DNA of 64,000 bases from Oscillatoria salina IIICB1 (GTDB lineage: Bacteria; Cyanobacteriota; Cyanobacteriia; Cyanobacteriales; SIO1D9): the NCBI RefSeq assembly GCF_020144665.1, contig NZ_JAAHBQ010000018.1, forward strand, positions 17,453 to 81,452, given 5' to 3'. Of this stretch, positions 44,501-52,964 are shown piece after piece (the first letter of the stretch is position 1; each line of letters begins with the position of its first letter). The notes beneath the pieces are model-generated. The model was not told the DNA's origin. It saw only the letters and a list, made by a program, of their open reading frames with translations, and ran no database searches. The position numbers and the translations under genes are program-made.

Positions 44501-46019
44501 CTTGAGAAGTCAGAAATCTTTGAGGATCTCGCAGCGACGCAGTTGCATCTTCGATATCTTTCCCAACTACAACTCGTCGATACTCAAATTCTCGGCGACC
44601 CATCTGTAAAGTATAAGCCACATCAGCTAAATTCAGTTGCGGATTTTGTTGCAAATATGCAGCTAAATTTTCTGTCGCTGTATCTAAAGCCGATCGCGTT
44701 TTCGCCGATAATATCAACAACTGAGGTGTAGAAACGTTGTCTGCAACGTCTCTACCATTAGTAGATTCTTCGAGAATAACATGAGCATTCGTACCGCCAA
44801 AACCAAACGAACTCACCCCAGCCCGACGGGGACTTCCGTTAGCTTTCCACTCAGTTAACTTTGTATTGACATAAAAAGGACTATTAACAAAATCTATTTG
44901 AGGATTTGGTGTCTCGAAATTAATTATCGGAGGGAGACACTTTTTTTCTAAAGCTAAAACCGTCTTAATGAAGCCCGCAATTCCGGCGGCTGCGTCTAAA
45001 TGTCCAATATTTGTTTTCACCGAACCAAGGGCGCAAAAACCTTTTTTCTCCGTTGCAAAAGCTTGTTTTAACGCCGCAACTTCAATCGGATCTCCCAGCG
45101 CAGTTCCGGTTCCATGAGTTTCAATATAACTAATCGTTTCTGGTTCAACTTCCGCCATAATTTGCGCGGCACGAATCACCTTGGCTTGGGCTGATTCACT
45201 TGGTGCTGTATAACTAACTTTTCCCGCACCATCGTTATTAATTGCCGAACCTTTAATTACTGCATAAATATAATCTCTGTCTGCGATCGCGTCTTCGAGT
45301 CTTTTGAGGACAACTACCCCGACTCCATTACCCCCAACTGTACCTTGAGCTTTCGCATCAAATGCGCGACAATGACCGTCGGGAGAAATTCCTTCGGGAC
45401 AAAGAGTTATTTCATTTTGCGGTGCTTTAATTGATACTCCAGCCGCTAAAGCTAGGTCACATTCGCCACTTAATAAACTTTGATAAGCTAAGTGAACTGC
45501 AACTAAGGAACTCGAACAAGCAGTTCCCACACTAACGCTTGGTCCACTGAGATTTAATTTATAAGAAACTCTGGTAGCTGCATAATCTTTGTCGTGCGCG
45601 AGTAAAGTAGGAAAATAGCCGAGAGTTTCTCTCACGTTGTTGGGGAAAAGATTGTAAAGCAAATAAGTGCTGGTTCCTATTCCCGCATAAACTCCTATGG
45701 GTCTTTCTTCTCTTTCTGAGTCATATCCAGCGTTTTCTAATGCTGTCCAAGCGCATTCTAATAAGATTCGATGTTGGGGATCGACGATTTCGGCTTCTTT
45801 AGGAGAAAAGCCAAAAAATGCCGCATCAAATAAGTCAATATCTGCTAATAATCCCGCCGCTTTAATTTCTCGTTCGGCGGTTTCTGAGTTATCAAACTTT
45901 GAAACATATTCGCGTCCATTTGTCAAGTTATCCCAAAATTCTGCGATATTTTTGCTACCGGGGAAACGCCCAGCCAACCCAATTACTGCTACTTCTAAAT
46001 CGTTTGTTTCATTATTCAT
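41505..46019 (-). CDS. modular PKS, KS-AT-KR-ACP
   Basis: A 1504-residue PKS. The KS (about 8-430) has Cys168 in TACSSSL with ETHGTGTALGDP and TNIGHLDAAAG. The AT (about 510-830) has GYSIGEY, where His before the nucleophile Ser is Tyr, and SHAFHS, which suggests malonate. The KR has its structural part at about 905-1100 and catalytic part at 1141-1320, with TGGLGRIG at 1145-1152, Ser1280, Tyr1293 and Asn1297. The ACP has Ser1445 in LGGHSL. The tail LTEEEAAELIVNS is a docking signal. There is no DH, ER or MT. It should add one C2 unit with a beta-hydroxyl between the two thiazolines, as HMWP1 does in yersiniabactin. The KS-AT linker contains a palindromic repeat. Confidence 0.9.
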   Translation of the reverse strand: MNNETNDLEVAVIGLAGRFPGSKNIAEFWDNLTNGREYVSKFDNSETAEREIKAAGLLADIDLFDAAFFGFSPKEAEIVDPQHRILLECAWTALENAGYDSEREERPIGVYAGIGTSTYLLYNLFPNNVRETLGYFPTLLAHDKDYAATRVSYKLNLSGPSVSVGTACSSSLVAVHLAYQSLLSGECDLALAAGVSIKAPQNEITLCPEGISPDGHCRAFDAKAQGTVGGNGVGVVVLKRLEDAIADRDYIYAVIKGSAINNDGAGKVSYTAPSESAQAKVIRAAQIMAEVEPETISYIETHGTGTALGDPIEVAALKQAFATEKKGFCALGSVKTNIGHLDAAAGIAGFIKTVLALEKKCLPPIINFETPNPQIDFVNSPFYVNTKLTEWKANGSPRRAGVSSFGFGGTNAHVILEESTNGRDVADNVSTPQLLILSAKTRSALDTATENLAAYLQQNPQLNLADVAYTLQMGRREFEYRRVVVGKDIEDATASLRDPQRFLTSQAETSEIPVVFLFTGLGTQYVNMAKELYQNEAVFQNAIARCCEFLKPLLGIDLREIIYPGDWVTSSNPTTSKIDLRQMLNRTSASLDENSQKLNQTQITQPAIFVIEYALAQLWLSWGIYPTAAIGYSIGEYVAATIAGVLSLEDALTLVAKRAQMIAKLPGGAMLAIPLAEAEVRPFLNSELSLSAVNGSKLCVVAGTKEAVAKLANQLAENGQAYRHLQTSHAFHSQMMEAIAQPFTELVKTINLKPPQIPYISNVTGTWITAAEATNPEYWTKHLCQPVRFADGIKELAQQQPIFLEVGPGQTLSSLTVQCLEEEGNVFSSLRDAYTQQSDEEFLLHTLGQLWLSGVKIDWSKFAAEKQLYRIPLPTYPFERQRYWLEPPKSATILPSSTRKSDPADWFYVPTWKQSILPEIKVAQKCSYLVFAEETQLSSQILQRLTSENEAVVTVRMGEKFVRVSEIEYTINPDSKNDYQQLLQSLQANKQIPHRILHLWSLKLNQEKEDFSQTQAYNFYSLLFLTQAISEQLINDAIDIWVISRGMHAIESIDVCHPEKATLLGLCKVIPQEYSNLTCHSLDLAANLTSPEIDLLLSEFATQTDDLIIAYRGKQRWLQTFTPVKLDKIVELPQRLRPEGVYLITGGLGRIGLTIAEYLARTVSAKLVLVGRSGLPPEASTKIEKVRQLEELGAEVAIATADVADETQMQQVFSQAEKRFGKVNGVIHAAAFIGEEIVRTIQETTPKECELQFRAKVYGLYTLEKILSDKEVDFCFLISSIGAVLGGVGFAAYTATNNFVDAFASRQNQLGKTHWCSANWFHAENTNLLRNSLAETTANSNETAVFQQETIDALQRIFSYRLVPQIAIWRTDLTAEIDKWLKRQSLPNPTAVTKSEQNKENSRRRTAYIAPRNETERQIAELYQEFLGIELVSIHDNFFALGGHSLLATQLIHRLRQTFQLEVPLRAFIEAPSIAEFAVLIEEMVLAEIENLTEEEAAELIVNS
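44728..44755. repeat. GTAGAGACGT palindrome inserted in PKS coding sequence
   Basis: GTAGAAACGTTG (44728-44739) and CAACGTCTCTAC (44744-44755) make a 12-bp stem with one mismatch and a 4-base loop. It is read in frame as part of NGRDVADNVSTPQ in the KS-AT linker. The same element occurs between genes at 56898-56927 and, degraded, at 4032-4060. Confidence 0.8.
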
Positions 46020-46117
46020 CTTACTTTGGTTATTTAAGCTGAGAATTTGCTAATAAATTTGGAGATTTAACTAAACTTAGGTTTGATATTTTGCTAACTA
46101 AAGCTTGGCTAATAAAT

Positions 46118-49100
46118 TTACCCTTGAGCCGCCCGCGATTTTTGCAATCTTTGCTGCAAGCGACTTTTACCCGCCGAGATTTTTTTCACCAATTCAGGAC
46201 TTTTTTGTGGCTCAGTTTTTGCTTGAGAAGCTTCACTTAAATATTTAGCTAAAGCCTTAATTTTCGGATACTTAAATAAATCGACTAATGAAATATATTT
46301 TACCTCATCTGGTAATATTTTCTGCAAATTATTGTAAACTTTGGCGATCGATAAAGAATTGCCACCAATTTCAAAGAAATGATCGTTAACGCCAATTTTT
46401 TCTAAGTTTAAAACTTCTTGCCAAACAGCAGTAATTGTTTGTTCGAGATGATTCTGAGGTGCGACATAAGTAGCTTGAAAATCTTGTAGGAAACTGTCAG
46501 GATGAGGAAGTGCGCGACGGTCTACTTTTCCATTTGCTGAGAGAGGTAAAGAGTTGAGAAACGCGATCGCCGATGGTAACATATACTCTGGTAGCTTCCG
46601 ACGGAGAAAACTACGCAATTCCTCACTTGAAACCGCCTCATTAGCAACCACATAAGCTACCAAAACTTGATTAGTCGCAACGGTAACAACCGCTTTCTCC
46701 ACAGCCGAATGTTCTCTCAACGCTGCCTCAATTTCCCCTAATTCAATGCGATATCCGCGAATTTTGACTTGAAAATCCTCTCGTCCGAGAAATTCAATCG
46801 TACCATCCGGGAGATAACGCCCTAAATCGCCCGTGCGGTAAAGTCGTTCACCTGTGCGAGGATGAATAATAAAGCTAGCGGCTGTTTTTGCATGATTTCG
46901 CCAGTAACCCAAAGCTAGCCCAATTCCACCAATATAAAGTTGTCCGGGAACCCAAACTGGAGATAATTCTAACTCTTCATTGAAGACATAGAAACGCTGA
47001 TTAACCATCGGACGACCATAAGGAATACTCTTCCAAATTGGGTCAATGATGTCAATAGGATAAAGAATAGACCAAATTGAAGCCTCGGTAGCACCACCTA
47101 AGCTAATAATTTGGCTATCTGGGGACAAAGATTTGATTTGAGTTGGTAAAGTTAAAGGAAGCCAGTCGCCACTGAGTAAAACCAATCGCAAACTTGGCAA
47201 AACTTCCCCGTTACTTTGGGCGTAGTCTACCATCATCTGCATCAAAGCTGGAACGGAATTCCAAATAGTTACTTGCTGCTGGAGAATTAATTCCGCCCAA
47301 TGAGCAGGTTCGCGTTCCAGAGATGCTTCGGGAATGACAATTGTTCCCCCAGCCGCTAAAGTCCCAAAAATATCGTAAACCGATAAGTCAAAATTGAGGG
47401 CAGATAAAGCCAATACTCGGTCATTTGGACGAATTTGAAAACGTTGGTTAATGTCGAGAATTGTATTGACAACGCCTTTGTGGTTTATCATGACTCCCTT
47501 GGGAGTACCTGTGGAACCGGAGGTATAGATGAGATAAGCTAAATCATCTGGGGTTTGAAGGGGTTGTAGAGGTTCGGTACTTTCTTGGGTTAAGTCTTCG
47601 TTATCGAGACAGAAAGAAGTTGCAGGTAAGGTTGGTTGTAGCCAAGATTGAGTAAGAATGATTTGTGCTTGACTATTTTCGAGGAGATAGTCGAGGCGTT
47701 CTTTCGGTAAACTAGGGTCGATGGGAACGTAAGCAGCCCCAGCAGTTAAAATACCCATGACAGCAACGATTTGTTCCCAACCTTTCTCCATGACAACCGC
47801 GACTAATTGGTTAGGAGTGACATTTAAGGAACGAAGTTTATGAGCAACTTGATTTACGCGATCGCCTAATTCGCGATAACTTAATTTATACTGGGGCGAA
47901 ATTACGGCAATTGACTCTCCTCGTTGCTGAATTTGAGCCGTAAATAACTCCTGTAAGAGTTTCTCGGAAATCGGTGCATCTGTCGCATTAACAGCATTTA
48001 TTTGCACTAACTGAGACTTCGGTAAAATTTGTCTTTGCTTCTCCACCCAAACCGACTCGGAAGTAGCCAACTCTTTCAGGAAACGCTCATAACTCGCAAA
48101 CATATCTTCAATTAAACCTTCTGGGAAGAGTTCCTCAACCACATCCCAGTTAAAAGTTAACTCTCCCTTTTCCTCCCAAACTTGTACATCCATCCAAGCT
48201 TGAGACGCTTGGGTGATACCATAGACTAATTCGCCAAAATGACTGAAAGTTGAGGTTTCCTGACCCAGAGAACGAAAACCCAAGGTGCTAGTAAAGACGA
48301 TAGGTATAGTATTCGGGGCATTTTTTTGAGAACGATTCCATTCTCTAATTACCCGAACACCATTAAAATAGCGATGTTCTAAATCTTGCCACAATTGTTG
48401 CTGAAGTCGAACTGCTCGTTCGGTAAATGATTCCTGACCTTTATTATGTACCGCTAGCAGCGTCACTGAAGTAAAATCCCCTAAAATGTCATTTACTTGG
48501 GAATGCAAGGGTAGACGGTTGAATAAAGCCAGATTCAGCGTAAATTCCGGACTCTTACTCCAAAGTGTCAAAACTTCTGCAAAAGCAGCGAGTAACACTC
48601 CCGAACCTGTCAAACCTGCTATTTTTGCTCGTTGTTGCAACTGTTTCCAGTCAGTTTGGTTGAGTCGTGCTTGATAGCGTTTATTCTGTGGTTGAGTTAC
48701 TTCTTGTGGTGTCTTCGCTAAAGGTAAGTCTGGGGCTGGGGGTAACTTGTCTAAGCGAGACAACCAATAGTTTCTCGAAGCTTGATACAATTGAATTTTT
48801 TGTAATTCTTGTTCTGCTAAGACATAATCGCGAAAGGAAATTTCTAAATCTGGTAAAGCAGTTTCGGGATTTTCATAGAGGAGAAACCATTCATCAAAAA
48901 GACGAAATAAACTCCAAGCATCAAAGACTTGCAAGTCGTAACTAATATGTAAGCGAAAAGTTTCTTCAGTTAAACAGGTGACGCGAAAATCAAAGAGGGG
49001 AAATTGGTCAGCAGGTAGCACTTGATGAGATAAATGAGCGCGAACTTCGCTGATTTTTTCTGCGATGGTTTCCTGATTTTGTCCTCGCAAATCTAAGACT

Positions 49101-49594
49101 TTCATTTGATAAGGAGGTACATCACGCAGGATTTTTTGTTGACCGTCGGGTAACACAATTGCTCTGAGCATATCATGTCGCGCGATCAATTTTTGTAAGG
49201 CTTTATTTAAGCGGTCTAGATTTAAGTTTTTAGTTTCTATTTCGTAGTAGCCATGATTAGCAACGTTACCTAGTTCTAAGACTCCGCTTCTTCCTACCCA
49301 GAAAGCGTACTGCATATCGGTTAAGGGAAATGGTTCGTAACGCAGTTCTGGTGCTGGTTTGATTGTCGGTAATTCGGGAGAAACGGATTTAGATGTGTTG
49401 GTTTGGTTTTGCTGAAGTAAGGAGATAATTTCGCTTTTATGTTCGATTAATGCTTGGCGAATTTCGGCGGTAATTATACCTTTGGGTGCATCAATATCGA
49501 GGGAATTTCCCTGAGTCGCTAGTTTGACATTTTGTTGAGCAAGATAAGTTAAAAGTGAAGGTAATTTCATTTTTTTGTTTACTAAGTTAGACAT
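46118..49594 (-). CDS. NRPS Cy-A-PCP, predicted cysteine/thiazoline module (first)
   Basis: An 1158-residue synthetase. Residues 9-62 (LPSLLTYLAQQNVKLATQGN...) form a TubC-type N-terminal docking domain. The Cy domain (about 85-510) has PFPLTDMQYAFWVGR and D220-LQVF-D225-AWS, the heterocyclisation motif. The A domain (about 540-1040) reads D-L-Y-N-L-S-L-I-W, the cysteine code as I recall it for PchE and HMWP2. The PCP has Ser1080 in IGGNSL. It should join the aryl starter to Cys and close the first thiazoline. The upstream partner is probably the KASIII-ACP protein, whose tail (NEEREILTI) is of the acidic-hydrophobic kind that TubC-type domains bind. Confidence 0.9.
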   Translation of the reverse strand: MSNLVNKKMKLPSLLTYLAQQNVKLATQGNSLDIDAPKGIITAEIRQALIEHKSEIISLLQQNQTNTSKSVSPELPTIKPAPELRYEPFPLTDMQYAFWVGRSGVLELGNVANHGYYEIETKNLNLDRLNKALQKLIARHDMLRAIVLPDGQQKILRDVPPYQMKVLDLRGQNQETIAEKISEVRAHLSHQVLPADQFPLFDFRVTCLTEETFRLHISYDLQVFDAWSLFRLFDEWFLLYENPETALPDLEISFRDYVLAEQELQKIQLYQASRNYWLSRLDKLPPAPDLPLAKTPQEVTQPQNKRYQARLNQTDWKQLQQRAKIAGLTGSGVLLAAFAEVLTLWSKSPEFTLNLALFNRLPLHSQVNDILGDFTSVTLLAVHNKGQESFTERAVRLQQQLWQDLEHRYFNGVRVIREWNRSQKNAPNTIPIVFTSTLGFRSLGQETSTFSHFGELVYGITQASQAWMDVQVWEEKGELTFNWDVVEELFPEGLIEDMFASYERFLKELATSESVWVEKQRQILPKSQLVQINAVNATDAPISEKLLQELFTAQIQQRGESIAVISPQYKLSYRELGDRVNQVAHKLRSLNVTPNQLVAVVMEKGWEQIVAVMGILTAGAAYVPIDPSLPKERLDYLLENSQAQIILTQSWLQPTLPATSFCLDNEDLTQESTEPLQPLQTPDDLAYLIYTSGSTGTPKGVMINHKGVVNTILDINQRFQIRPNDRVLALSALNFDLSVYDIFGTLAAGGTIVIPEASLEREPAHWAELILQQQVTIWNSVPALMQMMVDYAQSNGEVLPSLRLVLLSGDWLPLTLPTQIKSLSPDSQIISLGGATEASIWSILYPIDIIDPIWKSIPYGRPMVNQRFYVFNEELELSPVWVPGQLYIGGIGLALGYWRNHAKTAASFIIHPRTGERLYRTGDLGRYLPDGTIEFLGREDFQVKIRGYRIELGEIEAALREHSAVEKAVVTVATNQVLVAYVVANEAVSSEELRSFLRRKLPEYMLPSAIAFLNSLPLSANGKVDRRALPHPDSFLQDFQATYVAPQNHLEQTITAVWQEVLNLEKIGVNDHFFEIGGNSLSIAKVYNNLQKILPDEVKYISLVDLFKYPKIKALAKYLSEASQAKTEPQKSPELVKKISAGKSRLQQRLQKSRAAQG

Positions 49595-49602
49595 AATGAA
49601 AT

Positions 49603-51096
49603 TTAGATAGTTAAAATTTCTCGTTCTTCGTTTGGAATCGAATTCGAGTGAGAAGTGGTTAAGTTAAAGATAGTTAGTTGCTGAACTAATTTTTGCGCTA
49701 AACTGGCGATTGTAGTTGTTCCGAAGAATTCGGCGATCGCAAAACTAATTTGTAAGTCTGTTTCGAGTTGATTTTTCAGCATGATTGCTGTTAATGAGTC
49801 GAGACAGTCAGCAAGAATGAGATCGGAATTCAACTCGGATGAGGAACGTTGAAGTAAACTTGCGATGATTTCTTGTAGATAAATTTCTAACTTTTCTTGT
49901 TGCTCATTTAATGAAAGATTAAGTAATTTTTCTCGGTTGATTCTCGCTGCTTTGGGAGAATTAATAACTACCGGAAGCTGAATTTTTTCTTGTGCTAAAG
50001 TAACATTAATGGGTGGTTTTGGAGGACAACCCAAAGCAACATTTCCCCAACGCATCACCGTCGCTGCGGCTGTCGCGGCTGCACCGTTAGTATAGACGAG
50101 AATTAAGTCATTTTCGCGAATTTTACCGGCTGCGGCTGCATGGTACAAACCAGCGAGGGGAAAGACGGGACCGATATTTGCGTATCGAGGATAAAGATTA
50201 ATCGTGCGTTCGGGATCGATATTCAGCGATCGCGCACAAACGCTAGCATACCAAGCCGTAGGAGTATTAAAGACAAAAAACGCAATTTGGTCAAGAGTAA
50301 CATTGGCGGCAGCCAGTGCGCGATCGCAACAACTCCGCACAAATTCTACCGCAGTTTCGGCAAGGATACTCGGATTTTCACCTGTGCGAGTCCGCAAGCG
50401 AGGTTTACCCTGGCGATCGCGCTCAATTTCGTGAGAATATGCTTCTATAGTTGCAGCCGTGTGGACAACTTCACAAGCGAGAATTCCTTGATTAGCCTTG
50501 ACAGAAGTAACCAAAAATGCTCCGGCTGCATCACCCATCGACGACGAAAGAGAATCTTCCTCATCCACAGCCTGGGAACCAAAATGAGAAACCACAACTA
50601 GGGCATTCTGGTATACCCCTGTTTGGATCAACGCAGAGGCACTTTGTAGCGCGATTAAGGCACTCGAACAAGTAGATTCGAGATTCCAAGCCGGACAACG
50701 CAAATCCAGTTCACGGGCGAGATAAGGGGCAATGCCGAAACCGGGCGAATCGGGGAAAATAGCAGCCGCGATCGCCAATTCTACCTTATCCGGTGCAAGC
50801 TGTGCCGCGTTAAGTGCATCTCGTGCAGCTTGACACTCCAATTTCAGCGAAGACTCACCCGAACTCAACACCCGTCGTTCCACAGAACCCCGAAAAGGGT
50901 CAGCCAAATAAGGTGCGACTGCTTGCGACCAAATATCTAGCCCCGAATTACTATTTGTATATTCAGTAGTTTTTGTCCTCCTAACTCGTCTTAATTTCGG
51001 CTGTGCAGTCGGCTTTTTTTGCCAATAATCATTAGTACGAATTAAGCTAGGAAAACTAATTGCAAGTGAACTAATTCCTACGGGTATTTTGAGCAT
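49603..51096 (-). CDS. KASIII-like ketosynthase fused to an ACP
   Basis: A 497-residue protein. The KASIII fold (about 1-350) has the nucleophile Cys143 in ESTCSSAL. The usual PHQAN motif is replaced by FNTPT, so the catalytic His is Asn277, while the later Asn is kept (Asn307 in YANIG). The C-terminal ACP (about 400-475) has Ser434 in CLDSLTAIM. Loss of the His argues against decarboxylative condensation and for an acyl-transfer role, as in CerJ/DpsC-type relatives. It may pass the aryl group from the free ACP to its own ACP and then to the first Cy module. The ATG at 51096 is preferred; the 27-residue extension upstream (MGIGDWGLVIGDWG...) is translated repeat. Confidence 0.75.
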   Translation of the reverse strand: MLKIPVGISSLAISFPSLIRTNDYWQKKPTAQPKLRRVRRTKTTEYTNSNSGLDIWSQAVAPYLADPFRGSVERRVLSSGESSLKLECQAARDALNAAQLAPDKVELAIAAAIFPDSPGFGIAPYLARELDLRCPAWNLESTCSSALIALQSASALIQTGVYQNALVVVSHFGSQAVDEEDSLSSSMGDAAGAFLVTSVKANQGILACEVVHTAATIEAYSHEIERDRQGKPRLRTRTGENPSILAETAVEFVRSCCDRALAAANVTLDQIAFFVFNTPTAWYASVCARSLNIDPERTINLYPRYANIGPVFPLAGLYHAAAAGKIRENDLILVYTNGAAATAAATVMRWGNVALGCPPKPPINVTLAQEKIQLPVVINSPKAARINREKLLNLSLNEQQEKLEIYLQEIIASLLQRSSSELNSDLILADCLDSLTAIMLKNQLETDLQISFAIAEFFGTTTIASLAQKLVQQLTIFNLTTSHSNSIPNEEREILTI

Positions 51097-51127
51097 AACT
51101 TCAAATTTTTTCTCAACTTTTTCTCTC

Positions 51128-51196
51128 TTTCCCAATCCCCAGTCCCCAATCACCAATCCCCAATCACCAATTCCCAATCACCAATCTCTAACCCCC
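51128..51196. repeat. STRR repeat between KASIII and AcpS-like genes
   Basis: CCCAATCCCCAGTCCCCAATC and CACCAATCCC units fill the gap. The left end creates the apparent N-terminal extension of the KASIII frame; the right end provides the final residues and stop (GGGGGTTAG) of the AcpS-like gene. Confidence 0.8.
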
Positions 51197-51568
51197 AACA
51201 GCCAACACACTAGCAGCAGCATAAGATGATGTATGACTAATACTCACAAACCATTGAATAATACCCAATTGACGCTCCCAAAATTTAGCTTCGCGGTACA
51301 AAACAATTGCAGGTTCACCTGTTAACAATCGTTCCACTTCAATGTCAGTCCAGGGAATATTTTCAGCACCAAGAATTTTCAACACCGCTTGTTTAGCAGC
51401 CAAACGCCCTGCAAAATATTCATTGCGCGTCGAACCTAAATTTGGTGTATTTCTTTCTCTGGTTGTGAAATACTTCATCGCAAAATCTTCACCTATTTTC
51501 TCAATACTTTCTTTGAGATAATTTGTCGAAATAACTTCTAATTGATGACCAATAATTACTTTATTCAT
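51188..51568 (-). CDS. degenerate AcpS-like phosphopantetheinyl transferase
   Basis: A 126-residue protein of holo-ACP synthase length and fold. It keeps FAGRLAAKQAVLKILG, DIEVERLLTGEPAIVL and SISHTSSYAAASVLAV. The two metal-binding acidic residues of AcpS are not in place: the GID motif at the N-terminus is GHQLE and AAKEA is AAKQA. Either it is inactive and has become a carrier-protein binding partner, or it uses other ligands. Its start overlaps the salicylate synthase stop by one base (TAATG), so the two are translated together. A complete AcpS is encoded 3.1 kb upstream at 54638-55030. Confidence 0.7.
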   Translation of the reverse strand: MNKVIIGHQLEVISTNYLKESIEKIGEDFAMKYFTTRERNTPNLGSTRNEYFAGRLAAKQAVLKILGAENIPWTDIEVERLLTGEPAIVLYREAKFWERQLGIIQWFVSISHTSSYAAASVLAVGG

Positions 51569-52935
51569 TAATTAGACTTTCCCGACTGCAAAACCAAATT
51601 AGTTAACATCGTATTCATCTTATTAACTGACTCGATATACTCATTTTCCGGAATAGACTCAGCCACAATTCCCGCTCCCGCATTTAAGTAGATAGAATCA
51701 CCATATTGGTATACTGAGCGAATAGCGATCGCTAAATCTGCCATTCCCTGACTATTAACCCAACCTATCCCTCCAGCATAAATTCCCCTCGGTTCAGTTT
51801 CTAAACGGTCAATCCATTCGAGGGCTTTTGTTTTATCAATTCCCGAAACTGTGATTCCAGGAAATAGAACTTTCAACGCATCCCAGAGAGTTTTTTCTGG
51901 TTTCAATTGACCGCCAACTCGTGAAGATAAATGTTGGACGCAGCGATATTTTTTCACCTCCATAAAGTTAAAAATTTGCACTGTTTCTGGTAAAGAAACT
52001 GAAGCTATTTCGCTTTGTGCTAACCAAATTGAAAGTGCGTGTTCTTTAACTTCTTTCGCATCAGTAAAAAGTTCGCTATTAAAGCGAATATCTTCTGGTA
52101 AATCTCCACCACGAGGTCGAGTTCCTGCTAAAGGATTTGTGACAACAAAACCATCTTTATTCAAATCTATTAAAATTTCTGGACTAAAACCAACCGCACG
52201 AACATCGTCTATTTTTAAGCAATAAGAACGTGGTGCATTGTTAGCTTGAGAACCAACTACATAAGTTCCCAAAACATCTAAATCGCCAGAAATTTTAACC
52301 GAACGAGAAATAATTGCCTTATGCAGTTCCGAGTTTTTAATTGCTTTAATTAGAGTATTAATTTGCTGTTGATATTTTACGCGATCGCCGTTTACGGCGC
52401 TGGCGCTACTGCGCCAATCGCCAAAATCAACAACTAACTCATTTGCTACATAATTAGGAATTTCACTATCTATAAACAATAAACTACAAATTTGCTCCAC
52501 TGACCGCGTACTTCTCACATAAACGCCTCTTTCTGTGAAACGCAGTTCAATTTCTGGTATGAAAAAATAAAGAATATCTTGTTCAATTGCTTTCGAGTAT
52601 GACGAATAAAATCTAGCAATATCAAAAGCCACATATCCATAAGCAGTCCAATTTTCAATCGGCAAATTATTAAATAATTCTGCTACTTGTTCCCAAGGGT
52701 CGCTAACAGGTGCAGAAGAAATCTTTCCCATTCCTTGTAAAGAAACCGAATCTTTACTGACTGCAACTTTAATTAACTCATTAGCCGCAATCCGAACCTC
52801 ATTTTTACCTTGGTACATCACATAATTATTAACAATACCAGCTTTTAAGAGATTCTGCAAAACTACAATAGGTTTCTTTTTCCCCGAAACAAATGTCTCG
52901 TAAAAATTAATCGCTGGCTTCAATTCTGTTAACAT
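51568..52935 (-). CDS. salicylate synthase (MbtI/Irp9-type)
   Basis: A 455-residue chorismate-utilising enzyme. The C-terminal two thirds carry the family motifs: LHKAIISRSVKI (with the catalytic Lys), NPLAGTRPRGG, ELFTDAKEVKEHALSIWLAQ, VQHLSSRVGG, FPGITVSGIDKTKALEWI and EPRGIYAGGIGW. The VSGIDKTKAL segment matches VTASGIPKAxAL of MbtI/Irp9, not the anthranilate or menaquinone enzymes. These proteins turn chorismate into salicylate and pyruvate without a separate lyase, and no isochorismate pyruvate lyase gene is present here. The start has AAGGAG upstream. It lies beside the ligase and carrier-protein genes for salicylate loading. Confidence 0.9.
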   Translation of the reverse strand: MLTELKPAINFYETFVSGKKKPIVVLQNLLKAGIVNNYVMYQGKNEVRIAANELIKVAVSKDSVSLQGMGKISSAPVSDPWEQVAELFNNLPIENWTAYGYVAFDIARFYSSYSKAIEQDILYFFIPEIELRFTERGVYVRSTRSVEQICSLLFIDSEIPNYVANELVVDFGDWRSSASAVNGDRVKYQQQINTLIKAIKNSELHKAIISRSVKISGDLDVLGTYVVGSQANNAPRSYCLKIDDVRAVGFSPEILIDLNKDGFVVTNPLAGTRPRGGDLPEDIRFNSELFTDAKEVKEHALSIWLAQSEIASVSLPETVQIFNFMEVKKYRCVQHLSSRVGGQLKPEKTLWDALKVLFPGITVSGIDKTKALEWIDRLETEPRGIYAGGIGWVNSQGMADLAIAIRSVYQYGDSIYLNAGAGIVAESIPENEYIESVNKMNTMLTNLVLQSGKSN

Positions 52936-52964
52936 TAATCAACTCCTTTGTGTAAGTTTTTTAT

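Noticed and set aside
51568..52935. Anthranilate or menaquinone isochorismate synthase
   Set aside because: FPGITVSGIDKTKAL and GTRPRGG match the salicylate synthase subgroup, and the neighbours are aryl ligase and carrier genes, not trp or men genes.
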